NCBI GenBank assembly: GCA_015655225.1
Contig: JAATFK010000507.1
Span: 1 to 13,671 of the forward strand
Length of the DNA stretch: 13,671 nt
Direction: 5' to 3'
From: Solirubrobacterales bacterium
Lineage (GTDB): Bacteria > Actinomycetota > Thermoleophilia > Solirubrobacterales > Solirubrobacteraceae
Shown: piece by piece, positions 1-5,898 of the stretch
How the letters are laid out: the number at the start of each line of letters is the position of its first letter
Position numbering within the stretch: position 1 is the first letter of the stretch
Translations under genes and position numbers: made by a program
Notes under the pieces: generated by a model
Seen by the model: the letters and a program-made list of their open reading frames with translations, nothing else
Told to the model about the DNA's origin: nothing
Databases searched by the model: none

Positions 1-1
1 C

Positions 2-583
2 CGCCGCTACCTGGTCGTCGAGCAGGAGCTGGAGCACGCCGTCCAGTACGGCGACGCGACCGAGCTGTGGGTGCTGGAGCGCGCCGGGATCCAGCGCGCC
101 GACCTCGTGATCGCCGTCACCGGCGACGACGAGGACAACATGCTGATCTGCCAGGTGGCGAGAGAGAAGTACCTCTGCCAGAGGATCGTCGCGCGCGTCA
201 ACAACCCGCGCAACCTCCAGCACTTCAAGCTGCTGGGGATCCGCCCGGCGGTCTCCGCGACCGACCTGATCCTGCGCCTGATCGAGCACGAGGTGCCGCA
301 GTACGGGCTCGTGCAGCTGCTGGCGCTGGAGGGCGAGCGGCTGGAGATCATCGAGCTGGAGGTCGTCGAGGGCGCGCCCGCCGCCTCCAGACGCGTGGAC
401 GAGATCGAGCTGCCCGAGGGGGCGCTGGTGATCTCCGTCCTGCGTGGGGGCGCCGGCTTCGTGCCGAAGTCCGACACCGTGATCGAGGCCGGCGACGAGG
501 TGCTGCTGATCCTCGACCCGGGCCTCGAGTCGGCCGTCACGCCGCAGTTCACGCGCACCGGCGCCGCCGGCCAGGTCTCGTAG
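2..583 (+). CDS. TrkA/RCK-type potassium uptake regulatory protein, 5' truncated
   Basis: This is the C-terminal part of a TrkA-family protein, a cytosolic nucleotide-binding subunit that gates K+ channels or transporters. The frame is open from base 2 to a TAG at 581-583, so the true start is off the left edge. Visible TrkA-N hallmarks are GDATEL, then AGIQRADLVIAVTGDDEDN, CQVAREKY and ARVNNPRN, followed by the helix containing VSATDLILRLIEHEV. The last 80 or so residues match an RCK_C domain, a beta-rich ligand-binding module ending in GDEVLLIL. The N-terminal glycine-rich Rossmann loop is not in the window. The next gene starts on the base after the stop (TAGATG), which implies cotranscription. 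The family is clear; whether it is a Trk or Ktr subunit cannot be decided, because no membrane partner is visible. Confidence 0.9.
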   Translation, partial: RRYLVVEQELEHAVQYGDATELWVLERAGIQRADLVIAVTGDDEDNMLICQVAREKYLCQRIVARVNNPRNLQHFKLLGIRPAVSATDLILRLIEHEVPQYGLVQLLALEGERLEIIELEVVEGAPAASRRVDEIELPEGALVISVLRGGAGFVPKSDTVIEAGDEVLLILDPGLESAVTPQFTRTGAAGQVS

Positions 584-1828
584 ATGGCTGACCGGTCTGT
601 CGCGCACCTGCTGATCGGCGGCGGCCTGGCGAGCGCGAGCTGCGCGCGCTGGCTGCGGGAGAACGGCGCCGAGGGCGACATCCTGCTGGTCGGGCGCGAG
701 CCGGACGTGCCGTACGAGCGCCCGCCGCTCTCGAAGGAGTACCTGCGGGACCCGGCGACGCGCGAGGACGCGTACTACCGGCCGGAGGCGTGGTACGCGG
801 AGCAGCGGATCGACCTGCTGACGCGCACGAGCGTGATGAGACTCGACCCCGAGGCGCGCACGGCGACGCTCTCGACGAAGGAGGTCGTCGCGTTCGAGAG
901 CGCGCTGCTGGCGCCGGGCGCGAACGTCAGACGGCTGAACGTCGACGGCGGCCACCTGGAGGGGATCGACTACCTGCGGGCGTTCGGCAACGCCGACGCG
1001 ATCCGGGACGACGCCGCCGGCAAGCGCGTCGTGATCATCGGCGGCTCGTACATCGGCTGCGAGGTGGCGGCGTCGCTGCGCGAGCTCGGCAGTGACGTGA
1101 CGATCGTGATGCAGGAGGACGTGACGCTCTCGCGCGGCTTCGGCGAGGCCGCCGGCCGCTTCTTCCAGTCGAAGCTGGAGGAGCACGGGATCGTCGTCGT
1201 GGGCGGCGACGGGCTGGAGCGCTTCGAGGGCTCCGGCGACCGCGTCGAGCGCGTCGTGACGACGAGCGGGCGGGTGCTGGAGGCCGACGCGGTCGTGATC
1301 GGCGCGGGCGTGAATCCGGACGTGATGCTGGCGCGCTCGGCCGGGCTGGCGCTCGACGAGCAGCTCGGCGGGATCGCGTGCGACGAGCGGCTGCGGACCT
1401 CCGCGCGGGGGATCTGGGCGGCCGGCGACGCCGCCGCGTACGACAGCCCGATCCACGGCCGGCGGATCCGCGTCGAGCACTGGGACGTGGCGCTGCAGCA
1501 GGGCAGAACGGTCGCGCGCTCGATGCTGGGGGAGGACGTGGTGCACGACGTGGTGCCGTACTTCTTCTCCGATCTGGCCGACTGGGCGTCGCTGGAGTAC
1601 GTCGGCCCGGCGAGGGACTGGGACCGCGAGATCGTGCGGGGCTCGTTCGAGTCGGGAGAGTTCAGCGTCTGGTACCTGAACGGCGACCGGCTCGGGGGGA
1701 CGCTGTCGGTCGGGCGCTCCGACGACCTCGACCACGCCCGCCGGCTGATCTCCGAGGGCACGACGCTCGACGACGCCGCGCTGGCCGCGCTCGCTGATCC
1801 CGCGAGCGGCCTCGGCGCCGTGGCGTAA
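584..1828 (+). CDS. FAD/NAD(P)H-dependent ferredoxin-reductase-like flavoprotein
   Basis: This 414-residue protein is a class of FAD-dependent pyridine nucleotide oxidoreductase that passes electrons from NAD(P)H to ferredoxin or rubredoxin-type carriers (rhodocoxin/putidaredoxin reductase, AIF-like). The FAD dinucleotide loop GGGLAS is at residues 12-17, and the conserved PYERPPLSK is at 43-51. The NAD(P) loop GGSYIGCE is at 153-160, the second FAD motif (GIWAAGDAA) is around 276-284, and a reductase C-terminal domain follows VEHWDVALQQG. There is no CX4C redox pair, which fits this non-disulfide group. The ATG directly follows the upstream TAG with no spacer and no Shine-Dalgarno sequence of its own, so translation is probably coupled. 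No ferredoxin or P450 gene is visible nearby, so the electron acceptor is unknown. Confidence 0.88.
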   Translation: MADRSVAHLLIGGGLASASCARWLRENGAEGDILLVGREPDVPYERPPLSKEYLRDPATREDAYYRPEAWYAEQRIDLLTRTSVMRLDPEARTATLSTKEVVAFESALLAPGANVRRLNVDGGHLEGIDYLRAFGNADAIRDDAAGKRVVIIGGSYIGCEVAASLRELGSDVTIVMQEDVTLSRGFGEAAGRFFQSKLEEHGIVVVGGDGLERFEGSGDRVERVVTTSGRVLEADAVVIGAGVNPDVMLARSAGLALDEQLGGIACDERLRTSARGIWAAGDAAAYDSPIHGRRIRVEHWDVALQQGRTVARSMLGEDVVHDVVPYFFSDLADWASLEYVGPARDWDREIVRGSFESGEFSVWYLNGDRLGGTLSVGRSDDLDHARRLISEGTTLDDAALAALADPASGLGAVA

Positions 1829-1842
1829 GCGCCTCGGGTCGG

Positions 1843-2343
1843 ATGGCCTCGGTGCCGGTCGAGGAGGCGCGGGACCGGATCGCCGAGCTGGTGGTGACGC
1901 TGCGAGCGTTCACGCGGGCGTCGGGAGCGGTCGCGACGGTGCTGATGCTCGACCAGGGGGAGGGGACGCCGCCGCTCGTGGTCGAATGCCCCGCGTCCGG
2001 CCCGGTCGTGCTGAGCGAGGGGGAGGACGTGGTGCGGCTCGACGCCGACCTGCTGGCGGCGGAGCCGCTCGAGCTGCCGTTCGTGAGAGCGCTGCCGCCG
2101 TTCGAGGTGGACGTCGATGCCATACGGGCGGAGATCACGGGCCCCCTGGGAGGCATCGAGCACCACGGGCGAGCGGTGCGCGAGCTGGTGGGGCTGTTCC
2201 CGGGACGCAGCGTGCTGACGGCGACGTGGGAGACGACCGACGCCGAGACGCCGCTGCACCTCGCGGCGCGGACCGGAGACTCGCTCGTGCTCGTGCTCGG
2301 CGAGGAGCAGTTCGAGCTGGCGGCGGACTGGCCACCGGCCTGA
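1843..2343 (+). CDS. Conserved-looking hypothetical protein, 166 aa
   Basis: I do not recognise this family. The protein is acidic and soluble, with no signal peptide or membrane segment. It has an N-terminal helix-prone stretch, a central Glu/Asp-rich section, and a C-terminal run that looks beta-rich (SVLTATWETTD, then SLVLVLGEEQFEL). It lies 14 nt after the flavoprotein stop on the same strand, and its codon use matches its neighbours, so it is probably the last gene of the same operon. The ATG at 1843 is preceded only by a weak GGGTCGG; an in-frame GTG at 1852 is an alternative start. The tRNA gene begins about 57 bases later. Confidence 0.7.
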   Translation: MASVPVEEARDRIAELVVTLRAFTRASGAVATVLMLDQGEGTPPLVVECPASGPVVLSEGEDVVRLDADLLAAEPLELPFVRALPPFEVDVDAIRAEITGPLGGIEHHGRAVRELVGLFPGRSVLTATWETTDAETPLHLAARTGDSLVLVLGEEQFELAADWPPA

Positions 2344-2374
2344 CGGGCACGAGACCTCACGCCGCGGAAGCCTC

Positions 2375-2380
2375 TATCCT
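2375..2380 (+). promoter_or_regulatory. Possible -10 box for the tRNA gene
   Basis: TATCCT lies 20 bases before the first base of the mature tRNA, in a short stretch with less GC than its surroundings. I see no convincing -35 hexamer at the expected distance, so this is a weak call based on position and partial match. Confidence 0.3.
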
Positions 2381-2400
2381 TGTCCCCCGGACCGACCCGG

Positions 2401-2471
2401 TGCGGGATCGTCTAATGGCAAGACTCCTGCCTCTGGAGCAGGCTATCGGGGTTCGAATCCCTGTCCCGCAG
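2401..2471 (+). tRNA. tRNA-Gln (anticodon CTG)
   Basis: The sequence folds by hand into a complete cloverleaf. The acceptor stem pairs TGCGGGA (2401-2407) with TCCCGCA (2464-2470), with a G discriminator at 2471. The D stem is GTCT/AGAC and the anticodon stem is CCTGC/GCAGG. The loop CTCTGGA places anticodon CTG at 2433-2435, reading CAG. A 4-nt variable loop follows, then a T stem CGGGG/CCCTG with one G-T pair and the loop TTCGAAT. CCA is not encoded. The U1-A72 acceptor pair and G73 are typical of tRNA-Gln. Confidence 0.95.
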
Positions 2472-2477
2472 CTTGCA

Positions 2478-2504
2478 GAAAGCCCCGCTATACGCGGGGT
2501 TTTC
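2478..2504 (+). terminator. Rho-independent terminator after tRNA-Gln
   Basis: The CCCCGC/GCGGGG stem (2483-2488 with 2494-2499) has a 5-nt TATAC loop. It extends outward through A-T pairs to about 11 bp and is followed by TTTTCTCGTTCTT. It begins seven bases after the tRNA discriminator base. This is the only hairpin in the window with a proper T tract. Confidence 0.85.
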
Positions 2505-2596
2505 TCGTTCTTGGTTCGATCGCCCCGGCTCCGTGTCGAGGGGCTAAGCTCTGGCGGCGTCCGCCAACGTCCAGCCCCGTCCCGAGGAGCCCCCGA

Positions 2597-3025
2597 ATGT
2601 CCGCCTCTCCCAACGACTTCAACGCCCAGGTGATCGCGGCGTTTCGCGCCAACGGTGGGGACGTCGGCGACATGCTCGGCGGGATGCCGGTCGTGCTCCT
2701 CCATCACACCGGAGCGAGATCGGGCGCGAGTCGGATCAATCCCCTCGCCTATCTGGCCGACGACGGTCGCTACGTGATCTTCGCCTCCAGAGCCGGTGCC
2801 AAGGAGCATCCGGCCTGGTACCACAACCTCGTCGCCCATCCCGAGGTCGAGATCGAGGTCGGCACCGAGCGCCTCCCCGTCGTCGCCAGCGAGGCGACCG
2901 GCGAGGAGCGCGAGCGGCTCTACAGCGCCCAGGCGGCGAGATCGCCGCAGTTCGCCGGCTACGAGCGCGATGCCGCTCCCCGCGTCATCCCGGTGATCGT
3001 CCTCACGCCCGCCAGCGCCAGCTGA
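2597..3025 (+). CDS. Ddn/DUF385-family F420-dependent nitroreductase-like protein
   Basis: This 142-residue protein has the single split-barrel fold of the deazaflavin (F420)-dependent nitroreductase family, whose members reduce quinones, nitro compounds or other substrates with F420H2. Family marks are VVLLHHTGARSG at about 32-43, the INPLAYLADDGRYVIFAS strand pair (47-64), KEHPAWYHNLVAHPEVEIEV (69-88), and the ending IPVIVLTP. The usual N-terminal membrane-associating helix of mycobacterial Ddn is short here. The start is supported by GAGGAG at 2584-2589, 7 nt upstream. It is flanked by the tRNA terminator and the leaderless DUF2277 promoter, so it is probably monocistronic. The substrate cannot be predicted. 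Confidence 0.88.
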   Translation: MSASPNDFNAQVIAAFRANGGDVGDMLGGMPVVLLHHTGARSGASRINPLAYLADDGRYVIFASRAGAKEHPAWYHNLVAHPEVEIEVGTERLPVVASEATGEERERLYSAQAARSPQFAGYERDAAPRVIPVIVLTPASAS

Positions 3026-3036
3026 GGCGCGCAGCG

Positions 3037-3066
3037 TTGCGCGGTCCCGCGCGCCGGCGCTAGGCT
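3037..3066 (+). promoter_or_regulatory. Leaderless promoter of the DUF2277 gene
   Basis: The sequence shows TTGCGC at 3037-3042, an 18-bp spacer and TAGGCT at 3061-3066. The -10 box ends exactly 7 bases before the ATG at 3074, and there is no purine-rich Shine-Dalgarno sequence between. A transcript starting at the usual distance would begin at or next to the ATG, the layout known for leaderless actinobacterial mRNAs. Confidence 0.6.
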
Positions 3067-3073
3067 CGCGCAC

Positions 3074-3343
3074 ATGTGCCGCAACATCCGCACCCTCCAC
3101 AACTACGAGCCGGCCGCGACCGAGGACGAGATCCGCGCCGCCGCGCTCCAATACGTCCGCAAGGTCAGCGGGTCGACGAGACCGTCGCAGGCGAACGCCG
3201 CCGCCTTCGAGCGCGCGGTCGACCAGATCGCCGACGTGACCGCCGCCCTGCTCGACGAGCTGGTCAGCCCCGCTCCGCCGAAGAATCGCGCCGAGGAGGC
3301 TCGCAAGCACCGCGAGCGCACCCTCAAGCGCTTCGCGGCCTAG
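3074..3343 (+). CDS. DUF2277 family protein
   Basis: This 89-residue protein matches DUF2277 from end to end. It opens with MCRNIRTLHNYEPAATEDEI, followed by AALQYVRKVSGSTRPS, an AFERAVDQIADVT helix and a basic tail (RKHRERTLKRF). The family is small, cytosolic and of unknown function. The Cys2-Arg3-Asn4 opening is its hallmark and fixes the start codon. It has its own apparent leaderless promoter. The TAG stop at 3341-3343 overlaps the stop of the convergent DUF2237 gene by two bases inside a CTAG. Confidence 0.9.
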   Translation: MCRNIRTLHNYEPAATEDEIRAAALQYVRKVSGSTRPSQANAAAFERAVDQIADVTAALLDELVSPAPPKNRAEEARKHRERTLKRFAA

Positions 3344-3732
3344 CCCGCCAGCGCGCCCGGATCCGACGGCACGTCGACCGCGTGCTCTCGCAGCGCCGCG
3401 AGCGGCACGATCTCCAGCGCCCGTTCGTGCGTCGAGGCCAGCACCACGAACGCGGCCGCCCCGTCGGCGTGCGCGCGTAGCCAGTTGCGCGCCGTCACGC
3501 ACCAGCGGTCCCCCGGCACGAGCCCCGGGAAGCTGTACTGCGGCATCGGCGTGCTGAGGTCGTTGCCGATCTCCCGCTGGTGCTCCAGGAACTCGGCCGT
3601 CACGACCGCGCAGATCGTGTGGCTGCCGGAGTCCTCGGGTCCGGTGCTGCAGCAGCCGTCGCGGTAGAACCCCGTCACCGGATCGCTCCCGCACGGCTCA
3701 AGCGGCCCGCCGATGACGTTGCGCTCGCTCAC
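3340..3732 (-). CDS. DUF2237 family protein
   Basis: This 130-residue protein matches DUF2237, a widespread family of unknown function. Diagnostic segments are NVIGGPLEPCGSDPVTGFYR, then DGCCSTGPEDSGSHTICAVVT, GNDLSTPMPQYSFPGLVPGD and RWCVTARNW. The conserved cysteines are at residues 14, 27, 28, 41 and 78, and THERALEIVPL is near 101-111. Together they suggest a metal- or redox-related role, but none is established. The start is GTG at 3732, required because the conserved NVIGGPLEP begins five residues later. It lies 29 nt downstream of the HAD gene on the same strand but may have its own promoter. It ends in a CTAG shared with the DUF2277 stop. Confidence 0.88.
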   Translation of the reverse strand: MSERNVIGGPLEPCGSDPVTGFYRDGCCSTGPEDSGSHTICAVVTAEFLEHQREIGNDLSTPMPQYSFPGLVPGDRWCVTARNWLRAHADGAAAFVVLASTHERALEIVPLAALREHAVDVPSDPGALAG

Positions 3733-3739
3733 GCCGCTC

Positions 3740-3745
3740 AGTATC
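3740..3745 (-). promoter_or_regulatory. Possible -10 box for a leaderless DUF2237 transcript
   Basis: On the minus strand GATACT ends 7 bases before the GTG start at 3732, the same spacing as for the DUF2277 gene, and no Shine-Dalgarno sequence is present. The first T of a TANNNT box is missing, and I see no TTG-type -35, so this is tentative. Confidence 0.35.
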
Positions 3746-3754
3746 GCGGGTCAG

Positions 3755-3773
3755 CCGGCCGTCATCCGGCCGG
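3755..3773. repeat. Hairpin spanning the HAD gene stop codon
   Basis: CCGGCC at 3755-3760 pairs with GGCCGG at 3768-3773 around a 7-nt loop that contains the HAD gene's TGA stop (3762-3764 on the minus strand). There is no T tract. It could slow or end transcription before the DUF2237 gene, or simply reflect high GC. Confidence 0.4.
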
Positions 3774-4442
3774 TGCGGCGACCAGTCCGGCGGCGTCGAG
3801 CTGCGAGCACAGCTCGGCGGGGGAGTCGTACGTCGCCGACGCCCCGGCCGCCCGCAGCTCCTCCGCGCAGAAGCCGCCCGCCAGCAGCGCGATCACGGGG
3901 ATCCCGGCGCGCTCGGCGGCCTCGCAGTCCCACAGGGAGTCGCCGATCAGCAGCGCCGGTCCACCGCCCGCCAGCTTCAGCGCGACGCCGAGCACGTCGG
4001 GCTCGGGCTTCGTCGACTCGACGTCGTCGGAGGTCGTCCAGCCGTCGAGCAGCTCGCGCGCGTCGAGCAGGTCGAGGTAGTGGTCGATCTCCTCCTGCTT
4101 GCCGGAGCTGGCGAGCACGACCGTCAGGCCGCGCTCCTTCAGCGCGACGATCAGGTCGCGCGCGCCCGGCAGCGGCCGCACCTCGTCGATCAGCTCCTCG
4201 TAGCCGACGTCGTGGGCGTCGCGCAGCGCGTCGCCGAACCGCTCCTCCACCGCGTCGCCGGCCACGGACGGAACGAACTGGTCGCCGCCCTTGCCGACCT
4301 CGTGGTGCAGGCGCTGGGCGGGCACGTCGATCTCCGCGACCGAGCGGAACGCCCGCTGCCAGGCGATCACGTGCAGCCAGTTGGTGTCGACGAGCGTCCC
4401 GTCGACGTCGAGCAGGACGGCCGCGGGGCGGTCCCCGCTCAT
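3762..4442 (-). CDS. HAD-family phosphatase (phosphoglycolate-phosphatase-like)
   Basis: This 226-residue protein is a haloacid dehalogenase superfamily hydrolase with a C1 helical cap, probably cleaving a small phosphorylated metabolite. All four motifs are visible. Motif I is LLDVDGTLVD with nucleophile Asp12 and acid/base Asp14. Motif II is VLASSGK (Ser112/Ser113), motif III is Lys145 in TKPEPD, and motif IV is IGDSLWDCEAA with Asp168 and Asp172. The cap lies between residues 20 and 90. The ATG at 4442 overlaps the TGA of the upstream DUF892 gene (ATGA, 4439-4442), so the two are almost surely translated from one message. The substrate is not deducible; beta-phosphoglucomutase-like and phosphoglycolate phosphatase-like relatives are the nearest by motif. 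Confidence 0.9.
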   Translation of the reverse strand: MSGDRPAAVLLDVDGTLVDTNWLHVIAWQRAFRSVAEIDVPAQRLHHEVGKGGDQFVPSVAGDAVEERFGDALRDAHDVGYEELIDEVRPLPGARDLIVALKERGLTVVLASSGKQEEIDHYLDLLDARELLDGWTTSDDVESTKPEPDVLGVALKLAGGGPALLIGDSLWDCEAAERAGIPVIALLAGGFCAEELRAAGASATYDSPAELCSQLDAAGLVAAPAG

Positions 4443-5317
4443 CCGCCGACCGGCTGCTCGGCCTCGGCCTCCGCCGCGGCGCGCTCCTGCAGCTGGGCGA
4501 CCGCGTCGAGGACGCCGCGACGGTCCTTGTGGACGCGCTCGTAGGTGGCGACGTGCCGCAGCTCGGCCGGCGTCAGCCCGCCGAGCCGTCCCACGATTCT
4601 CGCGACCGTCAGCTCGTCGTAGCCGCTGAACGGCTGACGGTGCTCCTCGCGCTCCTGCGTCTTCGGCAGCGTCCCGGTCGCCGACCGGGCGGCGTGGACG
4701 GCGTCCTGTCCGAGCTCCTCGGCGGTCCGCTCCAGCTCCCGGCCGGTGCGCCGCGCCGCCTGCGCGGCGCCGGTCGTGCTCGGGTCGTAGGTCGGCTCGC
4801 CCTTCACCTCGGCGCCGACGAGGGCGGCCGTCAGCTGCGGCAGCAGCGCGCGCAGCCGCTCGAGCATCCGCTCCTCGTCGGCGCGGTGCTCGACCGCCAG
4901 TCTCGCGGTGCGATCATCGCGCGCCTGGCGCGCGAGCTGCTCGAGCGCGTCATAGGTCGCGATCTCCAGCGCCTCGGTCGCGACCTCGTCCTTCGCGTTC
5001 TTCAGCAGCTTCTCCTCGGGGCTGCCGCCGCGCAGCACGTCGAGCGGCGCCTTGCCGAGCGCCAGCAGCTGCCCGACCACCCGCTGCGCGATCCCGTGGC
5101 CGAACTCGACCAGGCCCGGCGCGCGGCCGAGGTCGGCGAGGCGGCGGCGGATCCGGTCGGAGTGGCCGCGCGTCTCGCGCAGGTGCGTCTCAAGCGCGGA
5201 GCGGTACTCGCCACTCGGCGTCATCGCGATGTGCGCCTGGAGCGTTCTGACGAGCGCCAGCTCCAGCGCGTGCGCCTCGGTCAGGTACTGGGCGATCTTG
5301 TCCTCGTTCGTGGCCAT
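4439..5317 (-). CDS. DUF892 ferritin-like stress protein with C-terminal DUF8129-like domain
   Basis: This 292-residue protein has two parts. Residues 1-165 are a ferritin-like four-helix domain of the DUF892 (YciF) type. Carboxylate and histidine ligand candidates sit in ETHLRETRGHSDR (43-55), EVATEALEIATYDALEQL (111-128) and AVEHRADEERML (141-152). After a charged linker (170-225), residues 230-277 carry YDELTVARIVGRL, LTPAELRHVATYERVHKDRR and a last helix, resembling the small DUF8129-type module seen in actinobacterial proteins. Relatives of YciF are stress- or stationary-phase-induced. An upstream in-frame ATG at 5458 exists, but the ATG at 5317 is chosen because AGGGGG lies 6 nt before it and the family homology starts there. 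A SigB-like promoter candidate lies about 50 nt upstream. It overlaps the HAD gene by ATGA. Confidence 0.82.
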   Translation of the reverse strand: MATNEDKIAQYLTEAHALELALVRTLQAHIAMTPSGEYRSALETHLRETRGHSDRIRRRLADLGRAPGLVEFGHGIAQRVVGQLLALGKAPLDVLRGGSPEEKLLKNAKDEVATEALEIATYDALEQLARQARDDRTARLAVEHRADEERMLERLRALLPQLTAALVGAEVKGEPTYDPSTTGAAQAARRTGRELERTAEELGQDAVHAARSATGTLPKTQEREEHRQPFSGYDELTVARIVGRLGGLTPAELRHVATYERVHKDRRGVLDAVAQLQERAAAEAEAEQPVGG

Positions 5318-5323
5318 GACAGG

Positions 5324-5329
5324 CCCCCT
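5324..5329 (-). promoter_or_regulatory. Shine-Dalgarno site fixing the DUF892 start
   Basis: AGGGGG on the minus strand with 6 nt to the ATG at 5317. It favours this start over the upstream in-frame ATG at 5458, which would add 47 low-homology residues and run through the divergent promoter region. Confidence 0.6.
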
Positions 5330-5366
5330 GGTCTCGCAGATGTGCTCGGAACGGTGTCCCTGATCA

Positions 5367-5392
5367 CTGCCCTGGGGATCGGCGCACCAAAC
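5367..5392 (-). promoter_or_regulatory. Candidate SigB/SigF-type promoter for the DUF892-HAD operon
   Basis: Read on the minus strand, GTTTGG (5392-5387), a 14-bp spacer and GGGCAG (5372-5367) resemble the general-stress consensus GTTT then GGGTAT, with CA in place of TA in the -10. The predicted start would leave a leader of about 40 nt before the ATG at 5317. DUF892 genes are often stress-induced, which agrees. The assignment is by motif only. Confidence 0.4.
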
Positions 5393-5406
5393 GAAGGCGC
5401 GACGCC

Positions 5407-5431
5407 GTTTCCCGCCCCGCCCGCCGGGTAG
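5407..5431 (+). promoter_or_regulatory. Candidate SigB/SigF-type promoter for the acidic-protein operon
   Basis: GTTT at 5407-5410, 15 bases, then GGGTAG at 5426-5431 is a close match to the general-stress promoter pattern GTTT-N15-GGGTA. It sits back to back with a similar minus-strand site, the two GTTT elements being 14 nt apart. The predicted start lies about 50 nt before the GTG at 5489. The site is also bracketed by an inverted repeat, CGTTTC (5406-5411) and GAAACG (5435-5440). Confidence 0.5.
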
Positions 5432-5474
5432 GCCGAAACGAAGCGAACCCCGACCCACCCGCCCACCGTCGACC

Positions 5475-5480
5475 AGGAGG
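5475..5480 (+). promoter_or_regulatory. Strong Shine-Dalgarno site, sets the GTG start at 5489
   Basis: AGGAGG is followed by 8 bases and then GTG. It is the best ribosome site in this region and supports a real gene despite the low-complexity protein. Confidence 0.7.
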
Positions 5481-5488
5481 ACGCCGTC

Positions 5489-5710
5489 GTGACCGTCCCA
5501 TCCGCAGCACCCGTGCTCGAAGTGCCCGAGCCGGCGGCGCCGGAGCAGCCGATGCCGCAGGAGCCCGGCCCCTCGATCCCCGATCCGGTCCCGCCGGAGC
5601 AGCCGGCCGAGAGCCCACCGGGTCCCGAGATCCCCGCCGATCCCGAGCCGGCCGTCGAGCCACTGCCCGACGCCCCGCCCGAGGTCCCGACCCCCGGAGC
5701 GACGCGATGA
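5489..5710 (+). CDS. Small proline/glutamate-rich low-complexity protein
   Basis: No family is recognised. The 73-residue product has 26 prolines and 13 acidic residues, one arginine at the very C-terminus, no lysine and no aromatic residue. It is therefore almost certainly disordered and extended, with repeats of the kind PEQP, DPEP and PEIP. No signal peptide or membrane segment is present. Evidence that it is real: a consensus AGGAGG 8 nt before the GTG, a promoter-like site upstream, and an ATGA overlap with the next gene. It is first in a tight run of seven same-strand genes. Function unknown; a solute-like or stress-protective disordered protein is one guess. Confidence 0.6.
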   Translation: MTVPSAAPVLEVPEPAAPEQPMPQEPGPSIPDPVPPEQPAESPPGPEIPADPEPAVEPLPDAPPEVPTPGATR

Positions 5711-5889
5711 GCGAGACGCCGAAGCAGTCCGACCAGATGCCGGAGGAGGCGCCCGCCGAGCAGGTCCCCGACGACGTCCCCGGCGCCGACGAGGGCGCCG
5801 CGCGCGAGTCCGGCAGACGCGACGCGAGACGCGAGTCGGCAGACGCGGAGCCCAGCGGCTACCGTGACTCCGACGCCCCCGACCCGTAG
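5707..5889 (+). CDS. Small acidic disordered protein, 60 aa
   Basis: No family is recognised. Of 60 residues, 17 are Asp or Glu, with clustered Arg/Asp pairs (RRDARRES), many Pro, Ser and Ala, and one Tyr near the end. It is hydrophilic throughout and probably unstructured. The start codon overlaps the stop of the preceding gene (ATGA, 5707-5710), so translation is likely coupled. Its stop lies within the ribosome site of the next gene. Such short low-complexity genes can be spurious, but the packing on both sides argues for translation. Confidence 0.55.
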   Translation: MSETPKQSDQMPEEAPAEQVPDDVPGADEGAARESGRRDARRESADAEPSGYRDSDAPDP

Positions 5890-5892
5890 GAG
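5888..5892 (+). promoter_or_regulatory. Shine-Dalgarno site overlapping the upstream stop codon
   Basis: AGGAG begins inside the TAG stop at 5887-5889, 6 nt before the ATG at 5899. It ties translation of the 112-residue acidic protein to the end of the preceding gene. Confidence 0.6.
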
Positions 5893-5898
5893 AACACG

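Noticed and set aside
584..1828. Ferredoxin reductase as part of a P450 or Rieske oxygenase system
   Set aside because: Neither an oxygenase nor a ferredoxin gene is visible nearby, and the neighbour is a potassium regulator.
2401..2600. tRNA-Gln as a possible integration site for a mobile element
   Set aside because: No integrase, no repeat of the tRNA 3' end elsewhere in the window, and ordinary genes follow a normal terminator.
2357..3694. A 445-codon open frame on the minus strand across the Ddn, DUF2277 and DUF2237 genes
   Set aside because: It is a GC-rich shadow of three recognised families, with Arg/Gly-rich composition and no domain of its own.
3713..5431. A 572-codon plus-strand open frame opposite the HAD and DUF892 genes
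   Set aside because: Its composition is Arg/Ala/Ser noise, and the minus strand holds two clear protein families with coupled starts.
5318..5458. Upstream ATG at 5458 giving a 47-residue extension of the DUF892 protein
   Set aside because: The extension would cover the divergent promoter region and has no homology. The ATG at 5317 has its own Shine-Dalgarno sequence.
5489..5710. Proline-rich repeats as a tandem repeat array or CRISPR-like element
   Set aside because: The DNA repeats are short and irregular, explained by PE- and PP-rich coding sequence, with no regular spacer-repeat structure.
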